The notes under the pieces were generated by a model. That model was not told the origin of the DNA, searched no databases, and was given only the letters and a program-made list of their open reading frames with translations. The translations under genes and the position numbers were made by a program. A stretch of DNA of 64,000 nt from Flavobacteriaceae bacterium (GTDB lineage Bacteria > Bacteroidota > Bacteroidia > Flavobacteriales > Flavobacteriaceae): positions 51,071 through 115,070 of the forward strand of contig CANGFO010000009.1 in NCBI GenBank assembly GCA_947453195.1, written 5' to 3'. Positions 54,990 through 62,700 of this stretch are shown one piece after another (within the stretch, counting starts at the first letter, position 1; each line of letters opens with the position of its first letter).

Positions 54990-56057
54990 ATGAAAAATTC
55001 GACTTACCTCCGTATTTCCAAAAACAACTTCAAAGTTACTTGGTGTGTTATCTTTCTTTTTACTGTATTTTGTCAAACTTTATTAGCACAGAATTATAGA
55101 AATGCGAAAGCCTATATAGTGGATTTTGGCAGAAATGAATTATTTGTAAAAGAAGCATTAATGGAATATTCTGCCTCTATAGTTAATGCCGATTTAGAAG
55201 GCCGAGTAAGTGATAACTTGGTGCGTTTATACCAAAAACTCGAAACTATTAATGCGAATTTATTAAAAAATGATCGAGGGATTAATGGTGATTTAGATTT
55301 ACGGAATGCCTTTATGAAATTAAATCTAGAGACTATTTATTTATTAAAAAACAAATCGTTAAAACTTAACGATTACAAATTTCAAAGTGCTTTAGATTAT
55401 TCTGAAATAATGAGCAATTTTGATTATAAAGAATCAGCAATAAAAAAATATTATACGGAGATCTTAAATTATGAAAATAAAAAAAAGGAATTTGGATTAA
55501 AATACAAAATTCAAATTCGCTATTTTAATAAGAAGAATGTATTTGAATATGATGCGTATCAGAGTTTTATTTACTACCGATTGAATGTACTGGATGAAAA
55601 ATTTACTGAATTATTAAAGTCCACGAATAGTGAAGCAGCAACTAAGTGCATGAATTACATAACCCTAATAGGACAAGAATCTTTATTACGGACCGATACC
55701 TATAGAAACGATTTTGCAGACACCTCTTTAAATGATGCCAATATTGAATTCATTAACTTTATGATGGCTCAAAAGGAAAAGATTTTACCCTTATTTAACA
55801 ACTATATAACTACAAGTACTAATTTTTATAGCATTAAACAAAAGTCGGAAGATAATAAAAATACAATTTCAGACGAAGAATACAACACTGAAGTTAGAAA
55901 ATTCAATAAAGCAAAAAATGATTTCTTTGATGCATTGCTTAAAGTTCAAACCGAAAAGCAAAATTTGTTGCTAAAATGGCAGGTTACCAATAGTAACTTT
56001 TTAAAACATAATATTGAATTTGAAAATCTCTACGAAAAATTCACAAAAACAAATTAA
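54990..56057 (+). CDS. Secreted protein of unknown function
   Basis: I do not recognise this 355-residue protein. It has a basic N-terminus and a hydrophobic segment at about 17-32 ending in LLAQ, a fair signal peptide. The rest is rich in Lys, Asn, Glu and Leu and looks almost all alpha-helical, with heptad-like stretches (for example LVRLYQKLETINANLL and LLKVQTEKQNLLLKW). It has only one Cys after the signal region (in TKCMNY), so no disulfide is likely. It stands alone on the plus strand between eno and the cytochrome operon and is followed by two hairpins in tandem. A periplasmic or surface helical protein is all that can be said. Confidence 0.75.
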   Translation: MKNSTYLRISKNNFKVTWCVIFLFTVFCQTLLAQNYRNAKAYIVDFGRNELFVKEALMEYSASIVNADLEGRVSDNLVRLYQKLETINANLLKNDRGINGDLDLRNAFMKLNLETIYLLKNKSLKLNDYKFQSALDYSEIMSNFDYKESAIKKYYTEILNYENKKKEFGLKYKIQIRYFNKKNVFEYDAYQSFIYYRLNVLDEKFTELLKSTNSEAATKCMNYITLIGQESLLRTDTYRNDFADTSLNDANIEFINFMMAQKEKILPLFNNYITTSTNFYSIKQKSEDNKNTISDEEYNTEVRKFNKAKNDFFDALLKVQTEKQNLLLKWQVTNSNFLKHNIEFENLYEKFTKTN

Positions 56058-56061
56058 CCCT

Positions 56062-56094
56062 AAAAGGATTTCAAAATTGAAATCCTTTTTTTTT
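56062..56094 (+). terminator. Terminator after the secreted-protein gene
   Basis: The stem AAAAGGATTTC / GAAATCCTTTT can extend by two A-T pairs and is followed by a run of eight T. Confidence 0.9.
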
Positions 56095-56135
56095 AGCTAT
56101 TTTAAAAATTTCCATACACTACTCCCAATTAATTT

Positions 56136-56169
56136 CAACAACATACAATAATGTATGTTGTTGTTTTTT
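56136..56169 (+). terminator. Second, orphan-like hairpin terminator
   Basis: A perfect 12-bp stem CAACAACATACA / TGTATGTTGTTG has an ATAA loop and is followed by six T. It lies about 45 bases after the first terminator, with no gene between. It may be a back-up terminator or the 3' end of a small RNA. Confidence 0.75.
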
Positions 56170-56271
56170 AAATTAAATACTTAATAATCTTACAAATAAG
56201 TTAGACTAAAATAAAATGTTTATTTTTTTTAATGAAAATGATAAAAAAAACAAGAACATGATAAAAGTCAG

Positions 56272-56283
56272 ATTTCATGAAAT
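56272..56283. promoter_or_regulatory. 12-base perfect palindrome before the cytochrome operon
   Basis: ATTTCATGAAAT is a perfect palindrome 50 bases before the first ATG of the operon. AGATTTCAT occurs once more about 30 bases downstream. The leader has no TAnnTTTG element, so the operon may use a different sigma factor or an activator bound here. Confidence 0.35.
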
Positions 56284-56332
56284 TATTAAATAAGAAATTT
56301 ACCAAAGATTTCATTAACAAAAATTTAATATT

Positions 56333-57487
56333 ATGAAAACAAAAAGTTTAAACATTGTAATGATTGGATTTATTGCATTTATGTTGCAAAGTTGTACACA
56401 TGACATTTATGTGGATCCACAAGCTTCCGAAAAAGAAGCGTATGCAAGTGCAGATGCTATTAACGGAGCAAAATTATTTAGTAATTTCCAACATGTAGAT
56501 GCTGGATGGGGTTTAGTTACTCCTGCTGACGCTACTGCTAACCCAGCTTTAGCAAATCTAGTTGGATGGCCAAATCCAAAATATGCTGCTGACCCAACAC
56601 TAACTGAAGCAGAAATAAAAGCTATGGCTACTTACACTGCTCAAACAGGGGTTACCACACCATCTCCTGCTCCTCAAGCAAACAGAAACTTTTATTCTTG
56701 TTCAAGTTGTCACCCAGTTGACGGAATGGGAAGAGAAGGAGCTGGAATATCTAAAAAAACTGCTGCTAACCAACCTCAACTTGCAACCAACAAATTAATT
56801 GATTGCAAATCTTGGGATCCTAAAGTCTTATTTGACGCCATTAAAAATGTAGGTGGAAGACAAATTGATGCTACCAAAACCGCAAATGGTTTAGATTTAA
56901 CTTTAGGTGGACAAACGCATCCCGATTACAGTAGAATTTTAACTGATGAAAAAATATGGGATTTAGTTAAATGGTTAAAAGAAGGAATATTTAATGAAAA
57001 TAATGATTTATATACCTTAACTACTCACAACGGTCCTTACCAAACGGTACAAGCTACCCCAATAGGAAGTGCTCCTTATGTTACCTATGCTAATATTGGT
57101 AGTGATGGTGACGCTGCTGCAGGTGTTGCTTTTTACGCTCAAAAATGCTCTTATTGCCACGGTGTTGACGGACATGGAACTACTAATGCTCAAGGACCAA
57201 TTATGCCTACAGGAGTTGTTAACCAAACAAATGGTGCAGGATCTGCAAATCCAGCAACAGCTTCTGGAACAACCGCTGCTGCAAAACTATACGGACTAGG
57301 ATCTTTCTTTAGATACAATACTGCAAATGCTGCGTTCACAGTTATTACAGGAAAATTTGGTAACGTGCCATGGATGGCAGCAACACCAATAACTAAAAAA
57401 GAAATGAAAGACTTAATTGCTGCATTTAATGGCCCTAGTGGTTTAGCGAGATTCCCTGACTTTACTACACAGCTTCCAAATCCTTAA
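56333..57487 (+). CDS. Diheme c-type cytochrome lipoprotein
   Basis: This 384-residue protein has a lipoprotein signal with the lipidated Cys at 21 (MLQSC). Two heme c sites are present: C123-S-S-C126-H127 in FYSCSSCHPVDGMG, and C272-S-Y-C275-H276 in CSYCHGVDGHG. Each begins a class I cytochrome-like domain. A GWGLVTPADA region near 58-67 and a WDLVKWLKEG helix near 209-218 also look domain-like. As a lipoprotein it should sit in the outer membrane and exchange electrons with the periplasmic or surface side. It is the first gene of the plus-strand operon and is followed after 65 bases by a monoheme lipoprotein. The natural acceptor is unknown. Confidence 0.88.
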   Translation: MKTKSLNIVMIGFIAFMLQSCTHDIYVDPQASEKEAYASADAINGAKLFSNFQHVDAGWGLVTPADATANPALANLVGWPNPKYAADPTLTEAEIKAMATYTAQTGVTTPSPAPQANRNFYSCSSCHPVDGMGREGAGISKKTAANQPQLATNKLIDCKSWDPKVLFDAIKNVGGRQIDATKTANGLDLTLGGQTHPDYSRILTDEKIWDLVKWLKEGIFNENNDLYTLTTHNGPYQTVQATPIGSAPYVTYANIGSDGDAAAGVAFYAQKCSYCHGVDGHGTTNAQGPIMPTGVVNQTNGAGSANPATASGTTAAAKLYGLGSFFRYNTANAAFTVITGKFGNVPWMAATPITKKEMKDLIAAFNGPSGLARFPDFTTQLPNP

Positions 57488-57552
57488 TAAGTAAATATAT
57501 TTCATAAATAAAATTTACAAATTACTATTTCGTAATAAAAAAAACATACAAA

Positions 57553-57939
57553 ATGAAAAAAATAGTTCAACTTATGATGGTAGCTTCTCTAGGTTTATTT
57601 GCTACCTCTTGTTATAACGATGCTTTACCAGAAGAACCAATTCCTGCGAATGTTTCTTTCAAAACCAATGTTCAAAATATTTTTAATAAAAACTGCATTG
57701 GTTGTCACAAATCAGGTATGACAAGCCCAAATTTAACTGATGGAAGTTCTTATACTGCTTTAACAACAGTTAACACTGCAGGCGAAATTTTAGTAACTCC
57801 AGGAGATGCATCAGGAAGTATCCTTTACCAAGCAATGACAGGAAAAGGCGCGCAACAAATGCCACCTAACGGAGCTTTAAGCGCATCTAAAATTGCTCTA
57901 GTTCAAAAATGGATTAACGACGGAGCAGCTAACAATTAA
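57553..57939 (+). CDS. Monoheme c-type cytochrome lipoprotein
   Basis: This 128-residue protein has a lipoprotein signal (FATSC, Cys 20) and one heme site, C48-I-G-C51-H52, in FNKNCIGCHKSGM. The pattern NVQNIFNKNCIGCH is like the small cytochrome domains called PSCyt1. QQMPPNG near 110 can give the axial Met. It lies 12 bases before the beta-barrel gene, so the pair may be made and assembled together. It should be a membrane-attached electron carrier near the outer membrane. Confidence 0.9.
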   Translation: MKKIVQLMMVASLGLFATSCYNDALPEEPIPANVSFKTNVQNIFNKNCIGCHKSGMTSPNLTDGSSYTALTTVNTAGEILVTPGDASGSILYQAMTGKGAQQMPPNGALSASKIALVQKWINDGAANN

Positions 57940-57951
57940 TAATAAAAAGCC

Positions 57952-58815
57952 ATGAAAATAAATAAATCAATCTTAGTCGCCTTATTCGTTTTGCCTATTT
58001 CACTTATTTCACAGGTAAAAGACAGTACTGCAGTTACTACAAAATCTAGCAAATCTAAATATGAAAGAGCTGCATTTGAAAGTTCTGCTTTAATAGAATC
58101 ACAAACCAATGTTTTGAATGTGAAAGGAACCTTAGAAATGATCATTGATCATCGTTTCGGTATAGTAAATACAGGGCCTGGAGCAAATGATGGATTGGGA
58201 ATTTGGGCTCCTGCAAATATTAGATTTGCGTTAAACTATGCAATTACTAATAATATTAATGTTGGTTTTGGAACCACTAAAGACAACAGACTTCAAGATT
58301 TTAGTTTAAAAGGGGCATTGTTAAGACAAACCAAAGACAATAAAATACCTGTAAGTATTACTTATTATGGAGATATGGCTTATGACGCAAGAACTCCAGA
58401 AAATTTTGTTCATTCTACAGACAGATGGTCCTACTATAATCAATTAATTATTGCACGAAGATTTAATAGAAGTATTTCAGTTCAAATTGCACCAAGTGTT
58501 TCGCACATGAATTATGTGGAAAGTCCAATGCCAAGTAATGTATTTGCAACCGAAATTGGCGCACGTGTAAAAGTAACTCCTACAATGGCTGTTATTGCAG
58601 ATTATAATTATTCTTTTGCAAAATACAATACCAATGTAACAAAACCAGGAATGGGATTAGGAATGGAGTATTCTACTGGATCTCACGCATTTCAATTATT
58701 CATAACCAATTACAGAGCTATTTTACCGCAATATAATACTATGTTGAATCAAAACGATTTCTTCAAAGGTGGTAAATATGCTATTGGATTCAACATCACT
58801 AGATTATTTCACTAA
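57952..58815 (+). CDS. DUF5777-like outer-membrane beta-barrel protein
   Basis: This 287-residue protein has a signal peptide (about 1-20, ending ISLISQ) and alternating amphipathic strands to the C-terminal residues. AAFESSALIESQT near 46-58, MIIDHRFGIVN near 69-79 and LKGALLRQTKDNKIPVSITYYGD near 119-141 match the pattern I know from DUF5777 proteins. The C-terminal residue pattern (IGFNITRLFH) suits outer-membrane insertion. It may be a pore or scaffold through which the neighbouring heme lipoproteins pass electrons, by analogy with porin-cytochrome conduits. No sequence feature proves this. Confidence 0.78.
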   Translation: MKINKSILVALFVLPISLISQVKDSTAVTTKSSKSKYERAAFESSALIESQTNVLNVKGTLEMIIDHRFGIVNTGPGANDGLGIWAPANIRFALNYAITNNINVGFGTTKDNRLQDFSLKGALLRQTKDNKIPVSITYYGDMAYDARTPENFVHSTDRWSYYNQLIIARRFNRSISVQIAPSVSHMNYVESPMPSNVFATEIGARVKVTPTMAVIADYNYSFAKYNTNVTKPGMGLGMEYSTGSHAFQLFITNYRAILPQYNTMLNQNDFFKGGKYAIGFNITRLFH

Positions 58816-58824
58816 TTGATAGTT

Positions 58825-59085
58825 ATGAACGAATCAGCTAATAATAAAAAATCATTAACAAGAAGAGGTTTTCTGCCTCTTCTTGGTGGTGGTTTACTCT
58901 TGCCTGCCTTAGGATTAGGTAAAAGTAATTCAAAAAACACTGAAGATTCAGAAGAACATCAAATTCTACTTCGCCCAGATGGGACAACAGTTAAAGTTAG
59001 AAAAAGTGTTATTGAAAAATCTAATGTAGTTGAAAAAAATATTTCTAATCAATCACTTTTAAGTTGGTTGAAAACAAAAAAATAA
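58825..59085 (+). CDS. Small Tat-signal protein sharing a motif with the iron-sulfur subunit
   Basis: This 86-residue protein has a clear twin-arginine signal, SLTRRGFLPLLGGGLLLPALG (R13-R14). A short mature part of about 50 residues follows. ILLRPDGTTVKV (47-58) is repeated in the next protein as ELMSTDGHLVKV (45-56), after that protein's signal-like segment. I start it at the ATG at 58825; the TTG at 58816 is less likely. There are no Cys and no metal motif. It could be a Tat-exported partner that helps fold or carry out the iron-sulfur protein, whose own signal has Lys-Arg. It lies directly between the barrel and iron-sulfur genes. Confidence 0.8.
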   Translation: MNESANNKKSLTRRGFLPLLGGGLLLPALGLGKSNSKNTEDSEEHQILLRPDGTTVKVRKSVIEKSNVVEKNISNQSLLSWLKTKK

Positions 59086-59086
59086 G

Positions 59087-60025
59087 ATGAAAGAAGAGAA
59101 TCCACAACAATCCAAAAGAAAATTCTTTGAATTAGGAATTAAATTTGGATTACTTGCTACTGCTGGAACTGTAATAGCATCAAAAGCTATGGAAGGAGAA
59201 CCTTCTGGTGAAATGGTAGAACTTATGTCTACCGATGGGCACTTAGTTAAAGTTCCTGCATCTGAAGTAAAAGAACACTCTTTAAAAACCAAAGATTACG
59301 ACCCTAGAGAAGGATTCCCAGGAAAAAAGTTTGTGATGGTAGTAGATTTGGCAAAATGTAAAAATGCATTACGTTGCCAAAATGCTTGTAATAAAGGCCA
59401 CTATATAACCGGAGAAAATGCTTGGTTAAAAGTATACAAAATGCAAGAGTCTGAAAAAGAAGCTCCTTATTTTATGCCTACTCAGTGCCAACATTGCGAT
59501 AAACCACCTTGTGTGAAAGTTTGTCCAGTTGATGCTACTTTTAAAAGAAGAGATGGTATTGTTTTAATTGATAATGAAAGATGTATAGGATGTCGTTTTT
59601 GTATGGCAGCATGCCCCTACTCTATTCGTGTATTCAATTGGCAAGAACCAAAACAAGATAAGGCATTACTTAAAACTGAAGAATATACTCCTGATTATTG
59701 CGGGCAACCAAGTGTGAAAGGCACCGTGGATAAATGTGATTTCTGCCCTCATCAAATTGTAAAAGGCGAACTTCCATTTTGTGTAAAAGCATGTCCAAAT
59801 GATGTTTTTGCCTTTGGCGATATGTATGAAGATGCTGTAACTAATGGTAGTGGAGAAACTTTTAAATTAAGTAAATTATTAAAAGACCGAGCAGGACACC
59901 GCTTAATGGAAAGTTTAGGAACGCAACCTAGTGTATATTATCTACCTCCAGTAGATAGATTACAAGATTTTGAAGAAGGCCTTGACAACTACAACGAATT
60001 TGAATCTGTTCATAAAGACGCTTAA
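59087..60025 (+). CDS. Periplasmic four-cluster iron-sulfur protein (NrfC/PsrB/TtrB type)
   Basis: This 312-residue protein has a Tat-like signal with Lys-Arg in place of Arg-Arg (SKRKFFELG, 9-17). A short domain shared with the preceding small protein comes next (about 43-62). The iron-sulfur domain (about 80-245) has four Cys groups. These are C91, C97, C101 with Ala at 94 where a Cys is expected; C134, C137, C142, C146; C166, C169, C172, C176; and C217, C220, C232, C236. That makes 15 of 16 ligands. The family passes electrons between a quinone-site membrane subunit and a catalytic subunit. Here it is 2 bases before the NrfD-type gene, but no catalytic subunit gene is nearby. The C-terminus (about 250-312) is family-like. 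Confidence 0.93.
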   Translation: MKEENPQQSKRKFFELGIKFGLLATAGTVIASKAMEGEPSGEMVELMSTDGHLVKVPASEVKEHSLKTKDYDPREGFPGKKFVMVVDLAKCKNALRCQNACNKGHYITGENAWLKVYKMQESEKEAPYFMPTQCQHCDKPPCVKVCPVDATFKRRDGIVLIDNERCIGCRFCMAACPYSIRVFNWQEPKQDKALLKTEEYTPDYCGQPSVKGTVDKCDFCPHQIVKGELPFCVKACPNDVFAFGDMYEDAVTNGSGETFKLSKLLKDRAGHRLMESLGTQPSVYYLPPVDRLQDFEEGLDNYNEFESVHKDA

Positions 60026-60027
60026 TT

Positions 60028-61350
60028 ATGAAAGAATATAACAAAATAATCGATGATCTAGCTCCAAAAAAATTTGGCAAGCTAGGTACTATTTGGGTAG
60101 CTTCCCTAGTTGTAATAATTGTTTGCGCTTTAATAGCTTATTATCTTCAATTAAGTAGAGGATTAATAATTACTAACATGCGCGATTACGCGCTTTGGGG
60201 AGTTTACATCTCTAACTTTGTATTCTTCGTAGCGATTAGTTTAGTAGGATCATTAGTCACTGCAATTCTAAGACTAACAGGTGCTCATTGGAGTACCCCG
60301 CTAACTAGAATTTCTGAAGTTATTGCTGTGGCAGCAATTGTTATGGCCGGCTTAACTATCATCATAGATATGGGGCGCCCAGACAGAATTTATAATTTAT
60401 TTCTCCACGGCAGATTACAGTCACCAATTATTTGGGATGTACTTGTAATATCAACCTACTTGTGTATTAGTTTAATGCTCTTGTTTTTTCCATTACTACC
60501 CGATTTTGCAATACTTAAAGATTACTTTAAAGACAAACCAAAATTAAGTAACTGGTATGGTAAATTATCCTTAAACTGGACCGGTAATAAAACTCAAACC
60601 TCGCTTTACAACAAATCCATTCAAATACTTTCGGTATTAATTATTCCGGTAGCATTTGGGATTCACACGGTGACCGCTTGGTTATTTGCAACCACATATA
60701 GACCAGGATGGGATAGCTCCAACTTTGGACCTTATTTTATTGCTGGCGCTTTTGTTGCGGGTGCTGGAGCCGTTGTGGTAATTATGTATGTATTACGAAA
60801 AGTTTATCATTTAGAAAATTATATCACCGATATGCATTTTGATAAAATGGGTAAATTACTAGTGCTTTTATGTTTAATTTACTTGTATTTTAACGTTAAC
60901 GAATATTTAGTTCCTGCTTATAAAACTACCGAAGCTGAAGCAAGTCACTTAAATGAATTATTTTTTGGAGACTATGCAGTATTATTCTGGTTGGTAATTG
61001 TGGGTGGATTAATTGTTCCTGTGATTGCTTTAATTTTTCCAAAAGGCCGTAAACCTCTACCTCTTTTCATTATTGGAATACTAGTAGTTGTTGGATCATG
61101 GTGGAAACGTTTCATAATTGTAACTCCAACTTTGTTAAATCCATTTTTACCAATACAAGGAGTACCGAAAGAATGGCATCATTATTTTCCATCTGCCTTA
61201 GAATGGACAATCACATTTGGAACCTTAGCTTCAGCGCTATTAATTATGACAATCTTGTTTAGATATTTACCTATAATACCTATTCATGAAACAGCAGAAG
61301 AAAGAGGCTTATTAGAAACTCATAAAACTGAAGAAAATGACACACTTTAA
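60028..61350 (+). CDS. NrfD/PsrC-type quinone-site membrane protein
   Basis: This 440-residue protein has about nine or ten transmembrane helices. NMRDYALWGVYISNFVFFVAIS is near 49-70. HWSTPLTRISEVIAVAAIVM is near 91-110, with the Glu and His positions of the proposed quinone and proton sites. IDMGRPDRIYNL is near 117-128. The length is longer than classic NrfD (about 320) and close to ActC/ActF-like and QrcD-like members. It should oxidise menaquinol, or reduce menaquinone, and pass electrons to or from the iron-sulfur protein on the periplasmic side. It is 2 bases after that gene and overlaps the next by 14 bases. Confidence 0.92.
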   Translation: MKEYNKIIDDLAPKKFGKLGTIWVASLVVIIVCALIAYYLQLSRGLIITNMRDYALWGVYISNFVFFVAISLVGSLVTAILRLTGAHWSTPLTRISEVIAVAAIVMAGLTIIIDMGRPDRIYNLFLHGRLQSPIIWDVLVISTYLCISLMLLFFPLLPDFAILKDYFKDKPKLSNWYGKLSLNWTGNKTQTSLYNKSIQILSVLIIPVAFGIHTVTAWLFATTYRPGWDSSNFGPYFIAGAFVAGAGAVVVIMYVLRKVYHLENYITDMHFDKMGKLLVLLCLIYLYFNVNEYLVPAYKTTEAEASHLNELFFGDYAVLFWLVIVGGLIVPVIALIFPKGRKPLPLFIIGILVVVGSWWKRFIIVTPTLLNPFLPIQGVPKEWHHYFPSALEWTITFGTLASALLIMTILFRYLPIIPIHETAEERGLLETHKTEENDTL

Positions 61351-62209
61351 ATCAATATTACACAAAAAATCGTTGTTGATTTTAGCCGTATGTATCGCAT
61401 TAGTGTGTTTCAAATCAACAGCTCAAGAAGACAAAAAGAATGCAAATTTATCTATTCAATTTGTTAAATTGATGAAAGAACATAGTGCTTCACTTGAAAT
61501 TGTTGCTCAATACAAAGAGAAAAAAGTTTTTTCTCCATGCAAAAATTTAAAGTTAACTATATATAAAGTAGAAAGCGTTGATGATTCGCTAGGAGTAAAA
61601 ATTGGAACATGTATTACCGATGACTTAGGAAAAGTAACATTTGCCATAGCAAAAAAATATAGCGGCCCGAGTTCTTCATTTACTGCAAAAATTGAAAATA
61701 GCAAAGCATATGAAGACAACGAAGAAAATGTTTCGGTTACCGATGCCTCAATTGAAGCTTTTTTAGAAAAAACAGATAGTACTTACAACATTAAAGCACG
61801 CTTGTTGGATGAAAACAATAATCCAATAGCAGATGAAACATTAATTGTTGGACTAAAACGTACTTTTGGAATTCTATCAATGGGAGAAGAAGACAGCTAT
61901 ACCACCGATGCAGATGGTACTATTATTGTACCTATTGATAAAGGTTTAACTGGTAGAAATGGCGTTCTTAATTTTCAAGTTGTATTGAAAGAAAGTGATA
62001 CTTACGGCACTATTGTTGCAAATCTTTATGGCAAGCTAGGAGTACCAATTACGGATAAATCTACATTTGACAATAGAACCATGTGGTCACCACCGTCTAA
62101 AACTCCATTGTTCATATTAATCATTCCAAATCTAATTTTAGTTGGAATATGGTCAATATTAACTATGCTAATCTTTAATCTAATCAAAATTTATAAATCC
62201 AAAAATTAA
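61337..62209 (+). CDS. Secreted protein with Ig-like domains and C-terminal membrane anchor
   Basis: This 290-residue protein of unknown function has a signal peptide (about 1-29, ending STAQ). Two beta-rich regions look like immunoglobulin-fold or carboxypeptidase-regulatory domains: about 55-130 with GTCITDDLGKVTFAIAKK, and about 140-235 with ARLLDENNNPIADETLIVG and DADGTIIVP. A C-terminal membrane helix (about 253-279, TPLFILIIPNLILVGIWSIL) has a short basic tail. It starts 14 bases within the NrfD-type gene, so translation is coupled, which suggests one complex. It may be a periplasmic scaffold fixing the cytochromes to the membrane complex. It has no Cys-x2-Cys-His heme motif. Confidence 0.75.
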   Translation: MTHFKSILHKKSLLILAVCIALVCFKSTAQEDKKNANLSIQFVKLMKEHSASLEIVAQYKEKKVFSPCKNLKLTIYKVESVDDSLGVKIGTCITDDLGKVTFAIAKKYSGPSSSFTAKIENSKAYEDNEENVSVTDASIEAFLEKTDSTYNIKARLLDENNNPIADETLIVGLKRTFGILSMGEEDSYTTDADGTIIVPIDKGLTGRNGVLNFQVVLKESDTYGTIVANLYGKLGVPITDKSTFDNRTMWSPPSKTPLFILIIPNLILVGIWSILTMLIFNLIKIYKSKN

Positions 62210-62215
62210 TTAACA

Positions 62216-62620
62216 ATGAAAAATTTAAAATTTATCTCAGCCTTAGCATTAACAGCTTTATTATTAGTGTCTTTTACAGTGGTTATCCAGAAAAAATGGG
62301 ATGCTCCTGCTAAATATAAAAGCATGAAAAACCCATCCGATCCAAAAGATAAAGATGGCATGAATGAAGCAAAAGCACTTTTTGCTAAACAATGTTCTTC
62401 TTGTCACGGAAAAAAAGGACTCGGAGATGGTTCTAAAGCGGCCGATTTAAAAGGAGATGTAGGAGATTTTACTTCGGCAGATTTCCAAAAACAAACTGAC
62501 GGAGAAATTTTTTACAAAATGACCGAAGGTAGAGACGAAATGCCATCATTTAAGAAAAAAATTGCTGAAGACGATGACCGATGGTTAGTTGTTAACTTCT
62601 TAAGAACTTTGAAAAAATAG
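62216..62620 (+). CDS. Class I c-type cytochrome
   Basis: This 134-residue protein has an N-terminal hydrophobic segment (about 7-25), which may be a signal or an anchor because no clear cleavage site follows. One heme site is C60-S-S-C63-H64 in KQCSSCHGKKGLGDG. RDEMPSFKKKI near 104-114 contains the likely axial Met. RWLVVNFLRTLKK is the typical C-terminal helix of class I cytochromes. It is the last gene of the operon. It could take electrons from the iron-sulfur/NrfD complex and carry them to the heme lipoproteins encoded at the head of the operon or to a terminal oxidase. Confidence 0.92.
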   Translation: MKNLKFISALALTALLLVSFTVVIQKKWDAPAKYKSMKNPSDPKDKDGMNEAKALFAKQCSSCHGKKGLGDGSKAADLKGDVGDFTSADFQKQTDGEIFYKMTEGRDEMPSFKKKIAEDDDRWLVVNFLRTLKK

Positions 62621-62644
62621 TTTTCAAATACTAATTTTTGCAAA

Positions 62645-62682
62645 AAGAAAGCCGACTTCAAACAACAGGAGTCGGCTTTCTT
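62645..62682. terminator. Bidirectional terminator between the cytochrome operon and carA
   Basis: The 13-bp perfect stem AAGAAAGCCGACT / AGTCGGCTTTCTT has a 12-base loop. It ends the plus-strand cytochrome operon and the minus-strand carA. Confidence 0.9.
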
Positions 62683-62700
62683 AGTTTATATAAAATAGTT

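Noticed and set aside
56136..56169. Hairpin considered as part of a CRISPR or repeat array
   Set aside because: There is one copy only, followed by a T-run, which fits a terminator.
57017..57299. Small open frames overlapping the diheme cytochrome gene
   Set aside because: They are in other frames of a gene with clear heme motifs and a lipoprotein signal.
60028..61350. NrfD-type gene considered as ActC or ActF of alternative complex III
   Set aside because: No fused ActB-type protein, pentaheme ActA or second NrfD-type gene is present in the operon, so the name is not justified.
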